Assembly (NCBI RefSeq): GCF_905147045.1
Contig: NC_065918.1
Span: 8,804,001-8,868,000 of the forward strand
Origin: Nymphalis io
Taxonomy: Eukaryota > Arthropoda > Insecta > Lepidoptera > Nymphalidae
Direction: 5' to 3'
DNA: 64,000 nucleotides
The number at the start of each line of letters is the position of its first letter. Positions within the stretch are counted from its first letter, which is position 1. The notes under the pieces were generated by a model. That model saw only the letters and a list, made by a program, of their open reading frames with translations, ran no database searches and had not been told where the DNA came from. Positions 36,001 to 47,042 of this stretch are shown here, in pieces. The position numbers and the translations under genes were made by a program.

Positions 36001-38766
36001 CCCCCTCAGTTTAGCAGACAATGGCTTTTTTTCAGGTGTAAACTTTACTTCTTCTTTCATTTTGTCAATAATAGTTTTTTCAGACGTTTTTTTACCTTCT
36101 AAGGGTGTTAGGAGTCCAACTGATTTTTTTTTAATAATTTTCGATGGGTATTTTGGTGTTTTATAGCCCGTGGATTCTTTAACTTGTTTAATTAACTCTT
36201 TATCGGATGGTGTCACGCCTTCAGGAAGAGGTAAGCCTGTAGCAATTCTATCTCTCAACTTTTTTTCTTTTTGAGCTTTTGTTTTACCTTCTAACGGTGC
36301 AGCTTTAGCCTTAAGGAATTGTTCTGAAGGGATAACTGTCGGGATACCTAAGTCATTTTTTACGTGCTTAATAATTTGTTTTTCGGAAGGCGTTGTGCCT
36401 TCTGGCAAAGGCAGTCCTGCCTTAACTATATTTCTTAGAATTTTCTTTTGTTCCTCTGGAGTTTTGCCGGTTATTGGTTTCACGGTTGCACGAACTTTAT
36501 TAACTAAAGCTTTTTCTGAAGGTGTGCGTCCCTCGGACAGAGGTATACCCATTTCTGCTTGTTTCACTAAAATTTTCGCCTTTTGTGATTTAGTTTTACC
36601 TTCTAATGGCATTATAACGCCAGCATCTTGGGCTCTCGGATATTTTTCTTTTAAAGACGGTGTTGTTGGTACAGAAGGTAATTTTAGATCAGCTTGTACC
36701 TTCTCATATAATTTTTTTTCTGAGGCTGTTTTAGCTTCTGGTAATGGACCCTGCATTGCAAGTTCTCTTATTTTTTTTTCTTTTTGTGATGGTGTTGCAT
36801 ATGCTAATTCAGATGCTATTACTCCACATATGCATTCGTCACTTGGTCCTTTACCTTCTTTTAAAACTTTTAAAGTTTTTTCATCGAGTTTTTTCCGTTT
36901 TTCTGGAGGTAATGATTTTTTTTTTATTCGTTTTATAAGAGATTTTTCAGAGGCAGTTCGGCCCTCCGATAGTTGAATTCCCATGTCAGCTTGTGCTTGA
37001 AGTATTTTTTCTTTTTGAGATTGAGTTTTACCTTCTAGAGGAGTAATTAAACCGGCAGTAATACCTTCATTATACTTAGCTTTTTCATGTTTTAACTTCG
37101 GTTCTGGTGGCAAACCGAGGTCTTTACGAACTTTTTTAAAAATTTGTATTTCGGAGGGTGTTTTATCTTCAGGAAGAGGAATTTTATGCATTATTAATTC
37201 TCTTAATATACTTTCTTTTTGTTCTGGCGTTTTTCCAGCCAAAGGTGTAATCTTGCCTGTTTTTGCCCTTTTAATTCTATCTGGTGTGTATTCTTCTTTT
37301 ACTTTAGGAATTAAAGTTTTTTCAGATGGAGTTCGACCTTCTGGTAAGAATATTTTGGCTTGCTCTCTTAATTTTTTTTCTTTTTCAGATGCAGTTTTCC
37401 CTACGAGAGGTTTTGTAAGATCTGAAGCTATAGCTTTTTCATATTTCTTTCTGTCCAATGAAGTTTTAGGTGCAGGTAGAAGGCCAACTTCAGTACGAAC
37501 TTTTTCAATTAAATCTTTTTCAGACGAAGTTTTTCCTTCTGGAAGCATGCCTTTCATTGCGAGATCTTTAATAACTTTTTCTTTTTCTGCAGGCGTTTTG
37601 TCTCGTAATAATTTCGATGATGGGGCTTTCAAACCTTTTAACTTAGCTATCAATTTTTTTTCTGATGTTGTTTGTCCTATCGGTAGGGCTAAGCCTAAAT
37701 CAGCCTGGCCTTTTAAAATTCTTTCCTTCTCAGATGGAGACTTTCCGAAAAGAGGCGTTATAAGACCCGAAGCCACAGCTTTTTCATATTTCTTTTTGGC
37801 CGATGGAGATTTCGGTTCAGGTGGAAGACCAATATCCCTTCTAATTTTATCTATTAACTTTATATCAGATGCTGTTTTACCCTTTGGCAAAGGGATGCCA
37901 TTCATTGCTAATCCTCTTAATATTTCTTCCTTTTTATCTAAATTTTTTCCTTTCAACGGCGTCAAAAGGCCCTCTGCATTTAATTTCTCTACTTTTTCCG
38001 GTGGTAATTTTTTTATGTAACCTTGTTGCATAAATTCAGAAATCGCGCCGAGCGATAGTTCTCCTTTTTTTCGTAATTCCCCTAGACGTCGTTCTTCTCT
38101 TGGTAAATGTCCACACAGAATACAGTTACAATTGTCACAATTTTTCTTTTTATAGCAGTCGTACAGACTTTTCATTACTTCGAACATAGCATCAGAATTA
38201 CATGAACAGCAACAGGTTTCTTCTTTAGTATTGAGTTGGCAGCGATATACTTTCCAGCAAGGTCTTATGAATAAATAATTATTTAAACAAGGACCTTCTG
38301 AATTTTGATACTGCGATGTAATTAAGGTATTAACTATAAAATTAGAATTGAAATTACGTGGATTTGACGATAAAAAATTGTTCCAACTTTTTGCACTAGA
38401 ACTTGTGCTGTGTTCATTTTGTAGGTTATTTAAAATTGGCATACTGTTCATTTTCTTATAATTTCGACATGATGATTTGTAATGTATACAAGCGTCCTTA
38501 TTAGTATAAGACTTTATTTGCTGTTTCGTGCATCTAAATACTTTAAATTTATTATATTTATACAATTTTTTTCTTTGCTTGAAATGTATGTTAGGTGTAG
38601 TATTAAAATCGCCGATAATTTTTAACATTTTTTTTCTTACATAAATGATCGATAACTCTACTTCTCTAATATTTTCCAAAGATACTTTTTGATTGTTTTC
38701 GTCTTCTGACATGATTTCGCAATAGTTTTGGTCTTTTAAATCCAGGGATTTGTTGTCCACCATCAT
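30019..38766 (-). CDS. Large unrecognised A/B-repeat protein, 5 exons, 2710 aa
   Basis: The ATG at 38766 opens a 6563-nt exon (38766-32204). Further exons are 32075-31768, 31577-31296, 31123-30806 and 30680-30019 (TAA). Phases 2, 1, 1, 1 close exactly to 8133 nt. I do not recognise the protein. Residues ~1-260 are charged, with a Cys-rich stretch (CCCSC, CDNCNCILCG). Residues ~260-1900 are about 25 repeat units. Type A has an LTPLEGK / KEKILRGLA / IPLPEGKTPSEK core and ends in GLPPEPK; type B has the same core with EGRTPSEK and a basic end. A and B mostly alternate, so a pair is about 130 aa. Three copies of a LDKKTxKxLKEGKGPSDECIC-like module split the array. After it come Cys motifs (CDRGCGCDKKK, CPCPEEC) and an Asn/Ser-rich region. 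The later exons carry more Cys pairs (CKCKEQ, CECPEPEP, CECP) and a Gly/Ser C-terminus (GKGSGSKGL). I see no signal peptide or membrane span. A structural filament-like role is possible, but that is only inference from composition. Confidence 0.88.
33686..33718 (-). other. GKGPSDECIC module, copy 3
   Basis: Third copy, preceded by LDKKTAKNMKD and followed by HILSPH. It is about 1.3 kb from copy 2. The lead sequence LDKKTAK is shared with the other copies, so the module is about 22 residues rather than 10. Confidence 0.8.
34981..35011 (-). other. GKGPSDECIC module, copy 2
   Basis: Second copy, preceded by IDKKSAKTLKE and followed by DMLTPM. It lies after an A-type unit and before the next array segment, about 1.84 kb from copy 1. 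Confidence 0.8.
36822..36851 (-). other. GKGPSDECIC module, copy 1 (in coding order)
   Basis: First of three nearly identical 10-residue modules in the repeat protein. It is preceded by a Lys-rich LDEKTLKVLKE lead and followed by GVIASE. Cys-x-Cys spaced by Ile could bind metal or form disulfides. The module falls between a B and an A unit. Confidence 0.8.
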
Positions 38767-39297
38767 GTATTGTTAAATTGTTTAATATTTTTCGAATATA
38801 TAACTGAATAGGAAGTGTTTAATATATATTTATCTTGTTCGATTATAACAATGTTTGGATAATTATTACAATATATAATTTACTTCCGATAATTAAAACA
38901 GCACTTTTATGTTTTCTTAAAATTATCTTATTTCTTTATAATGTACTTGTATGCGTATATTTATAGGTCACATTAATAATTTATATATTTTTTAAGATTT
39001 TACACCTTTAAATTTAAAACAGAAGTTTATGTTGGGTCAGTTTTGACAGCTTGCATTGTCTACATTATTATGTCAAGGATATTAATATTTAAATATTGTT
39101 ATGCAAGCCAGCAACAAAATGTATTGGAAACACAATAATTTATATTGTAATGTTATTTCATATAACTTGTAAGACAAGTATTATTTTGTCGATGAACATT
39201 ATAATTTTGGTTAGTTCATGGACAAAGCGAACATTGGATTAAATTTTCTTAGATTGGTAGGTAAATTAAATTTACTAATTATTATTACTATGTTTTT

Positions 39298-39597
39298 ACT
39301 GGTGGTAGGGCTTTGTGCAAGCTCGTCTGGGTAGGTACCACCCACTCATCAGATATTCTACCGCAAAACAGCAATACTTGATATTGTTGTGTTCCGGTTT
39401 GAAGGGTGAGTGAGCCAGTGTAATTACAGGCACAAGGGACATAAAATCTTAGTTCCCAAGGTTGGTGGCGCATTGGATATGTAAGCGATGGTTGACATTT
39501 CTTACAATGCCAATGTCTAAGAGCGTTGGTGACCACTTACCATCAGGTGGCCCATATGCTCGTCCGCCTTCCTTTTCTATAAAAAAAAAAAAAAAAA
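39298..39597 (+). mobile_element. Poly-A retroposon, copy 5, intact poly-A tail
   Basis: Starts CTGGTGGTAGGGCTTTGTGC and ends in CCTTCCTTTTCTAT plus an 18-base A run. This copy fixes the sense strand and the 3' end of the family. Confidence 0.9.
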
Positions 39598-39954
39598 GCA
39601 GTTGAAATCTTTTAAAAGACCTACTCCGGGGCCAACTCTTCATATCATGTTAGAAAAAAACGTGTGATTGTAGAACCGAGTCGACCCAGTTCCAATACTG
39701 CTTTGCTGGAAATCAGCTGCCAGATGAAAAAGGAAAAACATTAGCTTAATATTATATTTGCTAACATCGTAACAACTAAAATGACAAAATAAAAGTCTAC
39801 AATAAAAGTACACTCTCTTTAAGCCTAGAGCAGTAGTTTTCAAGCACTCCTCTTTCTACTGCATTGATATTGTCCAAGTGAGTTCCTTATCTGTATTTAC
39901 AATATACAGAATATTTTTGTTTAAGTATAGATCTTTTTTTCAATACTCCCTTAT

Positions 39955-40187
39955 TAGATAACATAGTCCAATTACATAATTTAATTAAATTTCTTTCTGA
40001 CTTGTTTGACTTTCACGCTCCAATACGATTGATTATGCTTAAAAACATTCCAGCACCTTGGCTAACACAAGACATAAAAACATTACAACGAGATGCAATG
40101 CAGCAAAATCTAGATATAAATTGTGATCGTCAGACGAAAACCTTTTTAATATAAAATACATCAATGCAATGCTACAACATATATAAT
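39955..40187 (+). pseudogene. Jockey-like LINE fragment (ORF2 internal part)
   Basis: One frame reads KFLSDLFDFHAPIR, then IPAPWLTQDIKTLQRDAM, a block typical of the segment between endonuclease and reverse transcriptase in Jockey/CR1-type LINEs. It is truncated on both sides and is probably part of the same insertion as 40835-41350, split by another repeat. Confidence 0.55.
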
Positions 40188-40660
40188 GACTGATTCATCA
40201 ACGCAGAGCTTAAATTACGGGGGATAAAAATTTGAAATTTGGGCAGTTGATACATTTTGTGCTGTAAGCACCCACTAAGGAAGAATTTCTGGAAATTCCA
40301 CCCCTAACGGCTTAAAATAAGGGATGAACCCGTATGGAAACACGTCATTTTCAAAGTTAGAGGCATGAAATTTCATATACATGCTTCTGGTTAGAAATAA
40401 ATAAATATGTATTTAGGCGTTTTTGAAATTCTACCCCCTAAGAGGGTAAAATAGCGGTTGAAAGTTTGTATGGGTACTCCGTCAATTTTAATGTAAGAAG
40501 AATGATATTTAATATAAAGTTTATTTGAAAAAATAAATGCATACGTATTTCGTGGTTTACAGAAAATCAACATAAGAAATGGGGTGGAAACATTAGTATG
40601 AAAAAAATATTCTGAACTGCATGAAATTGACTATTTGCGTTTATTGATTAAATTGATAAA
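40188..40660 (+). mobile_element. Unclassified interspersed repeat, copy 1 (nested in the LINE)
   Basis: Begins GACTGATTCATCAACGCAGA and contains GGAAATTCCACCCCTAACGG and a TTGAAAGTTTGTATGGGTAC segment. The same blocks occur in reverse orientation at 49430-50140. It separates two pieces of Jockey-like LINE. Confidence 0.65.
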
Positions 40661-40834
40661 CATGTATTTTAAAGGTTTTACAAATTACAACAAACGAATA
40701 GTAATTTTTTTATTTATGTTTTTAAGTGTTAAAACGTTTATATGTATATATTCTCTAAAAAAACTTCATATACATACATCTGAATAATATTTGCAATATA
40801 TAACCTAGGAGCTAAAGAATCTCTATGACAGAAA

Positions 40835-41350
40835 ATTAAAGAAATTAAAATATTAACTGTTGCTTCTCAATACATATTATGTAATGTTAAGTATTTACGG
40901 AAAAATATTAATGATCTTGTGAGAAAATATGATACTCATAACATTGGTACAAGGAACAAATTAATTACTCCAGTTACTCGACTGCATAGAGTCAGTAACT
41001 CTTTTGTAGGGCAATGTATACGGTTCTACAACAGGATCCCCGAAAGCGTTCAATATGCCTCAGTTGCCAAATTTAAAAAAATTGTTAAGGAACGCTTGTG
41101 TGCTAAAGGTTATTATACAATTAATGAATGCATGGGACACCACAAGCACACCTTGGGAATGAGACTATCGCCGCATGGTTATTTCTCTCTTTTTTTGTAA
41201 AGGAAACATGAAACATGTAAAAAAAACCCGCTGAGATTCTTTCGCTGGTTATTCTCAGGACTGGTTGTTTCTTTTCCGAACCGGTGGTAGTTTCTAGTCT
41301 GACTATCAATGAGCAAGTGTAATGCTTCAATATTGAATAAATCATTTTGA
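40835..41350 (+). pseudogene. Jockey-like LINE fragment (C-terminus)
   Basis: The frame at 40919-41200 reads RKYDTHNIGTRNKL, VSNSFVGQCIRFYNRIPESV, KFKKIVKERL and GYYTINEC. The FVG..IRFYN..P....F K..V...L....YY pattern is the usual end of Jockey/CR1-type ORF2. The 5' flank GAAATTAAAATATTAACTGT recurs in the remnant at 48050-48390. Confidence 0.75.
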
Positions 41351-41894
41351 TCTTAAAAATATTATGTACTAACGTACTAGAACAGACGATGCGAAAAAAA
41401 CCTGTGTAGCAGGCGCGGGTGCGCGGGAAAGGGCTAATGAGTCATATATGCGATGTCACCGTCATAGACGCGACACTTTTTATTTTCTGCCAATTGGGTC
41501 AATCGGCTAAAAATAATCAGTTATACCAAGTTATATTGTACTTAACCCTTAGTACCTACGTGTCCAATTTATGATTTTCATATAAAATCGGGAACAGTAG
41601 AAAATAATGTTCAAAAATTAGTTTTAGTTGCTGTTTTGTTTAGTTACCGATGAAAAATCACACTTCTCTTTTCTTCGCAGTAGTTTGATTTTTACATGTT
41701 TGTAACATGCAAGACAGCATGTTTGAAGTGCTGTTTGTCAGAGTTTCGGCAGGTACGGTCGCGATGAGTGTAGGCGAGTGACTAAATGAGTTGTTGCCCA
41801 TCGGCATCAAAGCATGGCGCAAACATCAAGTTTGCGGCGTCCGTTCTATAGCGTATTCCAACCACAAGATAAGTAAACCCAAATAAACAACTTT

Positions 41895-41960
41895 GACACT
41901 GATATCATTGGTCATCGATATCAATTGACGCGATATCATTGGTCGAGATCTTGAATAATC
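41895..41960. repeat. Duplicated GATATCATTGGTC block
   Basis: GATATCATTGGTC occurs twice about 35 bp apart, with a related ATCGATATCAATTG between the copies. Each contains palindromes (GATATC, ATCGAT) and an ATTGG box. Function unknown. Confidence 0.5.
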
Positions 41961-43146
41961 TATGATATTTGCTACGGATTCGCGAAATAATGATGTTTTC
42001 AATGTCAGCGAAGTTTTAATCGGAACGAATATCCCATAATATCCCACGAAAATAAAACTAAAAATGTTGTATATACTGAAATATTATAAGTCTGCTCTTC
42101 GTAATTTTTTTAAAATATATGCTGGTGAAACCGCGGGCAAAGAAAATTTTAAAGGTAATTAACCTGTTATTATAAGAAATAAACTTAATTAGACATTCAT
42201 ACTTTTAAATCTAATCTTATAGCATTGGTTCAATAATATTTCATTATATTTAAAGGCCTTTCTTTTTTATTTTATTTTTTAATATAAAAGTTTACGCTTC
42301 AAAAGTGTCGAGAAAAAAATGTGCTTTATAATTTAAGGCGTGGTATTGTTCTAATATCGCTAGAAAATAACTATCACGGTTTACACACTTTTAATTTATT
42401 TTTAAACTGTGTATTATAATTTCTATAAAATAATAATAATAACTATGCAATTAAGTCTTTGCTCACCTAAAAAAAGGTTATACTGATATAAATTTATATT
42501 AATAATATAATTCTATCTATGTGTTTAAATAAATTTGTTCAATGAAATATGATATAAAGAAAGCTTGAACCCGAAGGAAGGGCATTTTTTTATTTCAACG
42601 ACCGATCAAGTTTAGTGTGCAAGTTCTTCAGATTTAAAGTTAAAAATGGACAAATGAGTACCATGTTACAAAATGTAGGAATATAAGGAATATATAGAAT
42701 AAGGAAATGAAAACTCCATTTACAGTATATAGTACCTAGGATGGTAGGTAGGATGGTATGTTATAGGGATGTTGCGCTCGTTTGTCATAATATAATTGTA
42801 TACACGAATATTCTTTTTCATGCAAAAAATGAACTGTAATTTCATGCTTTTTTCGAGTACCTAGGTAGTGATTTCGAGCCCCAACGGGTGAAATTTTATT
42901 TAAACGAATATTTATAATTTTTGAAGAAAGTAATGTGTAGATTTATATACTTAGTATCTATGTACCTAGAGATAATGAGATTAATAATAAATAAGATAAA
43001 TAAGATTTTCAACAGCTTCATCCAACAATTACTCATTTTCAAAGATAGAAATTCGAACAAGTACTCCCTTTTATAATAAACAGTAGTGATAAATCGTAAT
43101 TTCAAGGGCATGAAAACCTAAATAATAATAAAAATTCAGCGATGTT

Positions 43147-43263
43147 TATAAGCTGTCCCACTGGCTAAGGCTGCTTTCTAAGGCAGGCCATAGTCTCCAC
43201 CACGCTGGGCCATTGCCGATTGAAAGGCTTAGAAGTTTTCTGGCGGGCTTTAATTATTTAGTA
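43147..43263 (-). mobile_element. Diverged tRNA-SINE 3' fragment
   Basis: The blocks GTCCCACTGGCTAAGGC, CCACCACGCTGGGCCATTG and the end GCGGGC resemble the antisense 3' half of Metulj-like SINEs with many changes. It is a low-identity match by eye. Confidence 0.4.
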
Positions 43264-43511
43264 ACATTAATTTAAAATAGTTTCAATCCAGTATCATAAA
43301 ACAGCAAAACAAAGATTTGTGTCACAAAACGAATTCTACGTAAGCCGAGGTGTAAGCTATGCCAATACAATAAAAATTAATTAATCGTTCCACCAAATAA
43401 TAAGACAGATTACACTCTAGAGTCTAATCTAGAATTAGGTTGTACAAAGCCCATTATAGTTAAAATAATTACGAAGACAAGATCATTAATGTTAAATATC
43501 TATTCGCTCAC

Positions 43512-43627
43512 CTTGATGATACCCGATATCTCAAGACCTAAGTACTCAAATGTCGTGTCGGCAGACGGCATGACGCTCTCTAATGCCGTCATGTCTCCTC
43601 CGTCGCGCCGCCACTCTATGGCGTATA
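43512..43627 (-). CDS. Isolated coding-exon candidate (gene not recognised)
   Basis: The minus strand shows acceptor TTCGTAG, an open frame with balanced composition (YAIEWRRDGGDM, TALESVMPSAD, TTFEYLGLEISGIIK) and a consensus donor AAG|GTGAGC at 43511. Unspliced, the frame stops three codons later. An internal ATG (43592) lies 27 codons before the donor, so this could also be a first coding exon. It is GC-richer than its flanks and not repetitive within the window. I cannot name the gene. No partner exon was found down to 38767, so the rest would lie beyond a large intron, or the exon is a relic. Confidence 0.4.
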
Positions 43628-44040
43628 CTACGAATATAATATACTATATGCGTTTCTATATATATCTTATATATTTCCATATATTTCTTATCATATATAT
43701 ATGATCAACGATATCAACGAAACCATGTTTTTCTTTTTCTTAAATTATAAATTCTTTCAATAACAATTATTTTCGATGTTTTCAGATCTTTATATATATA
43801 TTTTTTATTAGTTATTACTAAATAAGTTATGGATTTACTTATTTTATGAAACTTGGCATGTAAAATTGAAAAATACTAAACTTTCATTCACAATCTGTGA
43901 AACAAGGAATATAATGTTTTAGTTTAATAAAACACGCAAGAAATTAAACAAACATTTTTAATTATTCTTCATCATTATATCGTTTAAAATAGACGCGCAC
44001 CAACCTTACAATCGTTATAAATTGCTATGTATTTTCTGCG

Positions 44041-44556
44041 CCCGCTCTGAGTCGCGTGCGCTTTTAAGAGCTTACTCTTTCATTATGACGTCGATTCTCA
44101 ACGTCATCGTTTGAAAAAGGGTGTTTTCTGCGTCTGTGTGAGTAAGCTTTTGGGTGAGCCGCAGCGCACGCCTAGCGGTATCGATCGTGCGCGTCCTAGT
44201 GCGCTCGACGCTTCGCTCGCACCCTGCCAGGGCGTCCACACTCCTGCTGTAGTCATGCGCGAGTCTCCTCCGCCATCGCATCGACCGAAATTAGACTAGG
44301 ATTAAACGCGCGAGTGCCGCGGTCGCGCTCGGCGGCCTCGACAGACCTACGTATACGCCTCCCCGCCGCCGCCGCCGGGTCTAGGTCGTTCCTCCATGTG
44401 TGTCCAGATCGCGTTAAAAAAATCAATCGGTGACGGTGGCCCCGGGTCTGCGATGAGCTACAGCTAATCGTGAAGGTAGATGAGGAGGGGCGACCTTGCG
44501 ACCTGCTTACACTCGTTCGCTGCTGTACGATCTACCATCATATACACCACCGCCAG
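44041..44556 (+). promoter_or_regulatory. CpG-rich promoter/5' exon island with CRE sites
   Basis: A sharp island of CpG-rich DNA (many CGCG and GCGC, and a (CCG)n run near 44371) in AT-rich sequence. TGACGTC at 44086-44092 and ACGTCA at 44101-44106 are CRE/ATF-type sites. On the plus strand the island ends in a good splice donor (CAG|GTATGT at 44557). No long frame is clearly coding, so this is best read as a promoter with a non-coding first exon whose next exon I did not find. The opposite strand, towards the 43512-43627 exon, is the alternative. Confidence 0.45.
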
Positions 44557-44783
44557 GTATGTACATCGTTAGCATGAAGTTGTGTCAAAACTAAAAAGTA
44601 GTCATGTTACTTAATGTTTTGTCATTAATAACTACACAGTAACCATTTACAATGGTCAATCGCAGACATGTGTTCGGTATTGCAGTATTCCGCCCGCTTC
44701 TGTGACATAGATTCGTTTATGTAAGTGCGGCCGTCGATATCGCAAAAGTCAGTAGAAAGAGAGAAGGAGACCAACAGAAAGAG

Positions 44784-44972
44784 ATGGAAGATGTCCGTCA
44801 ATATGAAAAACTTGTTAATAAATTGTATCTGCGACGATATATATTTCAAAGATGTTATAGAATGTATACTGAAAAGATTTTTAAAATAATCAAGAAAAAC
44901 TATATACTTATGGCGACGGATGTTACATCAAATATTAATGGATCGAGATTGAATGAAGGTTCTGAAAAATAA
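44784..44972 (+). CDS. Small ORF candidate downstream of the CpG island (62 aa)
   Basis: The ATG at 44784 opens a 62-codon frame, basic and Tyr-rich (MEDVRQYEKL, YLRRYIFQRCYRMY), ending in TAA. It is preceded by a purine-rich leader and lies 230 bp after the donor of the CpG island. It is not part of any repeat I see. No family resemblance is recognised; the length is near what chance allows in this window. Confidence 0.2.
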   Translation: MEDVRQYEKLVNKLYLRRYIFQRCYRMYTEKIFKIIKKNYILMATDVTSNINGSRLNEGSEK

Positions 44973-45407
44973 TTGCAAATTTTTCTTTTTATTACTATAT
45001 AACGTCAATTAATCATTTTCAAATTATTGTCCAATATTTTATGCTTTGCGTGTGCTTATGCGTTTTTTTTTAATTTATTTACCTGCGAATGCCTTAAATT
45101 ATTAGGCGAATGCACACTTAGCTTAATTATTAGGAATGTTTACTCTTAGGAAAAAAATATTGCAAAGAAAAATCAATAAAGACCTTCACCTATTAGATTA
45201 GAAAGAAACTAAAACAACGATTTTAAAAAGGCTTTGCGAATGTTGTATTATATTTTCAAGTTTTATCCAATCGGAAGCATGGAATCTTACTATAAAATAT
45301 TTAAAGGAATGTTTTATTTGACCAGGTTTTGTAAATATTGATCATAATTATTTGCTTATATTACACTAAAGTAATTACTTCCAAAGGGGAGCCCTTTAAG
45401 TAAAAGA

Positions 45408-45570
45408 TATGGAAACTATTCTACCACAGCACTCCACTAGAGGTTGGTGGACATACATTTGGCAGGTTTCGACATATGCAGATTCCCTTAAGATGTATTT
45501 CGTTAATGCCGAGCTCATGATGAGTATATTTTTGAATTCGAGCATTAATCACGTTGCACTTTGATACATT
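45408..45570 (-). mobile_element. Strongly diverged SINE fragment
   Basis: ATTCTACCACAGCACTCCA, TTTGGCAGGTTTCGACATAT and AAGATGTATTTCGTTAATGC follow the antisense order of Metulj-like SINE blocks (compare 4350-4470). Old copy. Confidence 0.45.
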
Positions 45571-46735
45571 CAAATACCACTGTAATCTTGTACAATCGTA
45601 AATTAGCTCTATTATGACAATAACGAGGATTCACTCTGCATAGTTAATTATTATGTTCGTTCATGGAAAATGATAATTGTCTTGACATTAAAATGAAAGT
45701 AGGTCATTGTTCTCAACAACTTAAAAAGAGTACAATATAGCTGTGAACTCTTTTTAGGATATAAAGTTGCAATCAATTTTTATTTTTCATCTTAAATGAC
45801 ATGCATAAATATGCAAAAATAATAACCAATTAAGAAAATCTACCCACAGAAGGAAACATCATCGTGATTTTTTTGCGGACGTTACATCTTTTGAATTTTA
45901 TAAATAGATTTGTGTATAATTATAACCATAATATATAACATATACATATGTACGTCTATAATTTTCACATAACGGCAAGCTTAAAAGCAATTTGAATAAC
46001 AAATGTTGTTAAACTTATTTAAAAATAAAATGTTATTTGATAATTATTATGTGATGTAGACTATTTTTGTTGAAAATCATATCTCGGGTGAGTAATTAAC
46101 AATTGCAATATAACATGCTGCTTATTTTTAGGCATTATTATTATTTTATCTTATAAATTATAATACATGCTTGAGCGGGTTCGTATTGGTGAATAGCAGA
46201 ACTTTTTAAAGAATTTCAGGGCAAATACCATGAAATTCTCATCAATTAAATTTATTTACTGAATCCTCAATATAAGCATTTATATTTAAATTATTTAGGT
46301 TCTTATCTTACGGCTTGTAAAGAATTCTTAGAAAGCGCGAAGTAGGCATGCGCACGCAAGGGGCACCTCGGTAGGCATCAAGGCATGACGAAGTTTTGGT
46401 AAATTCCTTACAAACGAATTGTTTCATGGAAATACATTTTTGTCCTTGTTGAGATGGCTAGAAATTAATTCTTTCATTGTAGCTTACAATACTTAAAGTT
46501 ATATTACCCTGTTTAATGAGAGATAGTCGCGGCATATCTACTGTAAATAATTTTATTTCATCCATTTTTTTGCTATTGATAACATACTATTACATATATA
46601 ACATATATATACATATATAACTAAATATTAATAATTACCAAATAAATCAATGGCTACAAAATAAAAGAAAAAGATAATTAAACGAAAACTTTTCTTTTTA
46701 AGTATTATAAGACTACAATACAAAGAAGTTACTCA

Positions 46736-47042
46736 CCTCATTGTCTGTGGCTAGATATAAAGCCACCGACCCCGAGGTCCTAGGTTCAAATCCTAGGTCG
46801 GACCAATAAAAATGTTTGGGTTTTTCGGTATAAAATTTTCAGTAGCAGGCTGGAGTCTGGGTGTTGGTGTGTACATTCCCGAGCTTCGGAAACCACTTAA
46901 AGCCGTTCGGATTATGAGAGTTAGAGAATAGAGAGTGCACTTGTATTTGCGTACACACTTGTGCATATGTCCTACGCAGATGGCTAATCTCTCTTGAGAT
47001 TAGCCGCCGCGGCGTAAATCGGTCCTGAGGACATTACTAGGT
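46736..47042 (+). mobile_element. tRNA-derived SINE, second family, copy 2
   Basis: tRNA-like head with CTAGGTTCAAATCCTAGG (box B), GGTCGGACCAATAAAAATG, a body including GGCTGGAGTCTGGG, and the 3' block TTGAGATTAGCCGCCGCGG ... GAGGACATTAC. It matches the reversed copy at 29312-29667 block by block. Confidence 0.78.

Larger units (their letters stand above)
33065..37990 (-). repeat. Tandem coding repeat array, ~25 units in alternating A/B order
   Basis: This is the repeat-coding part of the large minus-strand exon. Units share a ~40-aa core and differ in linkers: a full A unit is about 68 aa and a full B unit about 62-64 aa. By eye the order is A B A B A B, module, A B A B, one shortened unit, A B A B A, module, A B A B A B, module, A B A. 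One unit (~36060-36130) lacks the middle of the core. The DNA units are diverged, not identical, so the array is old, although the A-B pairs at about 35230-36010 are more alike than the rest. Confidence 0.9.

Noticed and set aside
37253..38020. 255-codon plus-strand open frame
   Set aside because: It is exactly antisense to the large repeat exon; the codons used there rarely create stops in that antisense frame. Other plus-strand frames at 36395-36976 and 33887-34258 have the same cause.
30019..38766. Repeat-protein gene as a transposon or retroelement
   Set aside because: No reverse transcriptase, integrase, transposase, LTR or TIR was seen; it has four phased introns and the repeats are diverged coding units.
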